64,000 bases of DNA, taken from contig CM119271.1 in NCBI GenBank assembly GCA_051294375.1, positions 6,759,632-6,823,631 of the forward strand. Direction: 5' to 3'. Under the pieces are notes generated by a model that saw only the letters and a list, made by a program, of their open reading frames with translations, ran no database searches and was not told where the DNA came from. Shown piece by piece: positions 61,401 to 64,000 of this stretch (position 1 is the stretch's first letter; each line of letters begins with the position of its first letter). The position numbers and the translations under genes were made by a program. This DNA is from Paraspadella gotoi (taxonomy: Eukaryota > Chaetognatha).

Positions 61401-64000
61401 CGACTATCGTCAAGGGGCTAAAAGAACCTGATCCCTGGGCGTTGTAGGCCAAAATGCGAAATTCATATCTCTCACCCTCGACGAGATGATCTATACGGAC
61501 GGAGCGACGAACGAGGGTTTCCGATGAGACGCGTGTGCTGAGGACAGACTCTTGCCAAGACAGGCTGGACAACTTGCGATACTGAATTATATAACCGTCT
61601 AGTCTTGGGCCGCTCCACGAATTTTTTTGGGGATCGAAGAATGACACTTCGACCGCGTTGGAGGTGACGGGAACGACGCGAATATCTTGAGGAGGTTCGC
61701 TTGGAGTCGAGGGAAGCGTGAGGATGGGCTCGCTGATGGGACTGAAACTGGAAGTGCCGACGTCGTTTGTCGCGGTTACGCGGAATCGATATTTGGTGTA
61801 AGGTCGAAGATTTTTCAGCGTATAACTGGAACCGGTCGGCAGAATTTTTTCTGGAAAATATTTGGCCCAGTTGGACCAAACGCCAACTTCTACCTCAGAT
61901 CTCTTTCGAGCGACACCAGATCTAAACGTCTGATAGAAAATGGTGTGATAGCGAACGGGTGCTTCCGAATCAGGAACGACCAAACTCAAAGTGACGCTTC
62001 TTGCTTCAGTCAGTCCATCATTAACGCTCGGCCTCAAAGGAGTGTCTGGTAAACGCCTGTTGGGGCGGGTGTAAACGTCAACCGTTAACACTTCGCCATA
62101 TCCGTGCCTCGTCTTCGCCTTTATTGTAAATGTATAATATTGCTCGGGGTCTAATCCGTAAGCCGCAAAATATCGAGTTTCCGGAGACAGGTCTCCAGAT
62201 TTAAGGGGGTTTGCGGAGGCTGTCCCGAAGTGAGACTTCAGAAGATACTCAATGGCGTAACCCAAGATAACTCCGTTGGGGCGAAGTGGGGGCTTCCAAA
62301 TAATCGTCGCCGATGTTTCATCAACTTTAGAAAACATTACGTCATAGGGTGGTCCCGGTTTGTCCTCTCCCGTCAACGTCCTAATGGCGGGGCTCTTGGC
62401 ACCAACTCCCATTCGCGTGTAAGCGGCGACGGAGATTTCGTATTCAACAAAAATCAACAAAGACGAAAGGCGAGCCGATCTGGACTGTTCACCAACGACA
62501 TCTTTCTCCCCAACGTTTTCCCCGTTTGATGAAGAATATAAAATTTTAAATCCCTGCAATTGACCGTTTTTAGAATCAGGGGGTAGTTCTCCCCAATCAA
62601 CGAGGATGGCCGAGGCGACTAATGGGTCGTTCACGGCCGTAACATTGACGGGGCCTTCACTTGGAACGTCCTCCATGGTTCTCTCTTGCCCGGAGTCAAC
62701 AAAATCGGAGGAGCCGAAGTCATTGAAAGCCGCCATTGCCACATAATAAATTGTCCATTTATGAAGAGGTTTTAAAACGACGGTGTTCAAATTAGGATCC
62801 GCCAATTGTTTCGTTTCTACAACTCGATTCTTGGAATTTTCATAGCGCACTTTATAACCCTTTGGATTGCCGTTCCAGGCTTGGGCAGGAAGAGGAGTCC
62901 ACGAGACACGAATAGCGGTAGCGTTTATCGCGCGGAGAATGACATTCTCGGGAGACCCAGATGGCGGAGCCTGCTCGGTGCGAAACGAACGACTAGCCCC
63001 GGAGGGAGCGCTTCGGCCAACAACATTTATCTTAACAATTCTCAGCGAATATCTGGTATATGGCCGAAGGTTTGGCACGATAATCCTGTCCGCAATCTTC
63101 ACGTCTGATGTCGAAAAAATCGTTTGCCACGAGAGGCTCTCGTCGACGAGCCCCTCGACAATCCATTCGGAGATTGTCGTTTTGCCATTTGAACCCGGTT
63201 CGAACTCCAGCTTGACTGATGTAGCTGTAATTTCGCTGACCGCAAGAGAAGTAACAGGTTGCGGTAGTTCCGGTGGTTCTCCAGAAGTAACGGAAGAGGT
63301 GCGTCGAGGTCCCTCTCCGACAGAAGTGGTCGCCGTTACGGAGATGGAGTAACGAGTTTCAGGCTGGAGTCCGGTTATGATTAATTGGAGACGTTCCGGC
63401 GGAAGAATGACCCTCTCCTCCAACCGACTCGAGTATATCGAGTGGTAAACTGTGTAATTTATGATGACGCCGTTGGGAGAAATCGGATGTTCCCAGGCAA
63501 CCGTGATAGACGAGTCCAATACTTTGGGAAAATTGAGATTGTTAATGACGTCGGGTAAATCCTCGTCGGTAACGATGGCGACAAAGGGCGACATCACGCC
63601 ATCCCCGGCCGAGGTGAAGCAGGTTACCGAAACGTTGTACGCCGTAAATTTGGATAAGTTTGAAATGTAGCCTTCGTGACGGGAGTCGTCATTTTTCGTA
63701 TTCGGTAGGACGACGATCTCCTTGGCCAACACGCCAATATTTCCAAAGCCACGACAGTGAATTGGGCAAGAGGCGGTCACACCTTCGCCGCGATAAGCGC
63801 GGACCTTGTAACCCTGGTTGATGCCGTTGATGGTGTGTCGAGGGGGCGGGATCCAGGAAACTAGCAAAGAAGTAGAGTTGACCACGACAATAGAGACGGA
63901 CGATGGCGGTTGAGTAGGAGTGCCTTCGAGAGTACGAACAATCAAGGTGGGTGAATATACGCCCACTCCTTTGTCGTTAAAGGCGGCAACGCGGACGTCG
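58438..64000 (-). CDS. sdk: Sidekick cell-adhesion protein, 3' part (partial at the window end)
   Basis: Sidekick is an immunoglobulin-superfamily adhesion protein that directs synaptic and epithelial junction contacts by homophilic binding. Six exons join in phase: 60489-64000 (runs off the window), 60243-60421, 59851-60037, 59654-59754, 59418-59586 and 58438-59330. Introns are 67, 205, 96, 67 and 87 bp. The first exon encodes one partial and eleven full fibronectin III domains, with the usual W and Y/F spacing and PPS/GPP linkers, and has no intron in more than 3.5 kb. The second exon encodes the membrane helix (WFKVVMAVCGFIILAILVA), followed by a basic RNRKRK stop-transfer. The tail has an acidic stretch (SEEDDDEEDTSYSQ) and ends APLPGFSSFV, the PDZ ligand I know from animal sidekick proteins. 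The immunoglobulin domains must lie upstream, outside the window. The donor after the first exon (G|GTCTCG) is weak but the phase fits. Identity is firm; exon edges are read by eye. Confidence 0.95.

Overview
The window is nuclear DNA from an invertebrate animal. An arthropod is most likely, because introns are spliced GT-AG, several are only 67-205 bp, and two neuronal genes have an arthropod-like layout. I cannot name the species. The DNA is AT-rich and full of repeats, and it contains four N gaps (7387-7486, 14420-14648, 15425-15434, 41569-41581).

Layout. (1) 1-17700 is mostly repeated, error-prone assembly. Bases 1-7386 repeat 15435-21850 with many single-base indels, mostly extra bases. 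Bases 13565-15424 repeat about 16108-17383. A 430-bp tract is doubled at 11670/12255. Between them, 7487-11160 is a GC-rich block with no clean gene. (2) 17851-43680, minus strand, holds exons that can be joined in phase into one very large gene. Its 5' exon is S/R/P-rich, the second exon has a CCHC zinc knuckle, and the rest, including a 4.8-kb exon, carries repeated alpha-beta-beta-beta-alpha modules that look like diverged double-stranded-RNA-binding domains. Six (I/V)KxE SUMO-type motifs lie in the linkers. I do not recognise this protein. The introns hold a Penelope-like retroelement, a hAT-type MITE, a mariner-type MITE, foldback elements and telomere-like tracts. (3) 43700-54400 is intergenic. 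It contains two tRNA-derived SINE copies, a 'termini only' Penelope-like remnant, and a second Penelope-like copy with a hAT-type MITE inserted in it (both with hallmarks intact), plus a perfect 44-bp palindrome. (4) 54424-57070, minus strand, is a two-exon stargazin/TARP-type calcium-channel gamma subunit gene. (5) 58438-64000, minus strand, is the 3' part of sidekick: fibronectin III repeats, one membrane helix and a cytoplasmic tail ending in a PDZ ligand.

The two recognised genes are both synaptic membrane proteins with C-terminal PDZ-binding motifs, next to each other and transcribed in the same direction. This suggests shared MAGUK/MAGI-type scaffolds, but co-regulation is not shown. 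The most novel item is the large gene at 17.8-43.7 kb. The best-supported mobile-element story is the Penelope-like family, whose inverted termini carry hammerhead-ribozyme-like cores.
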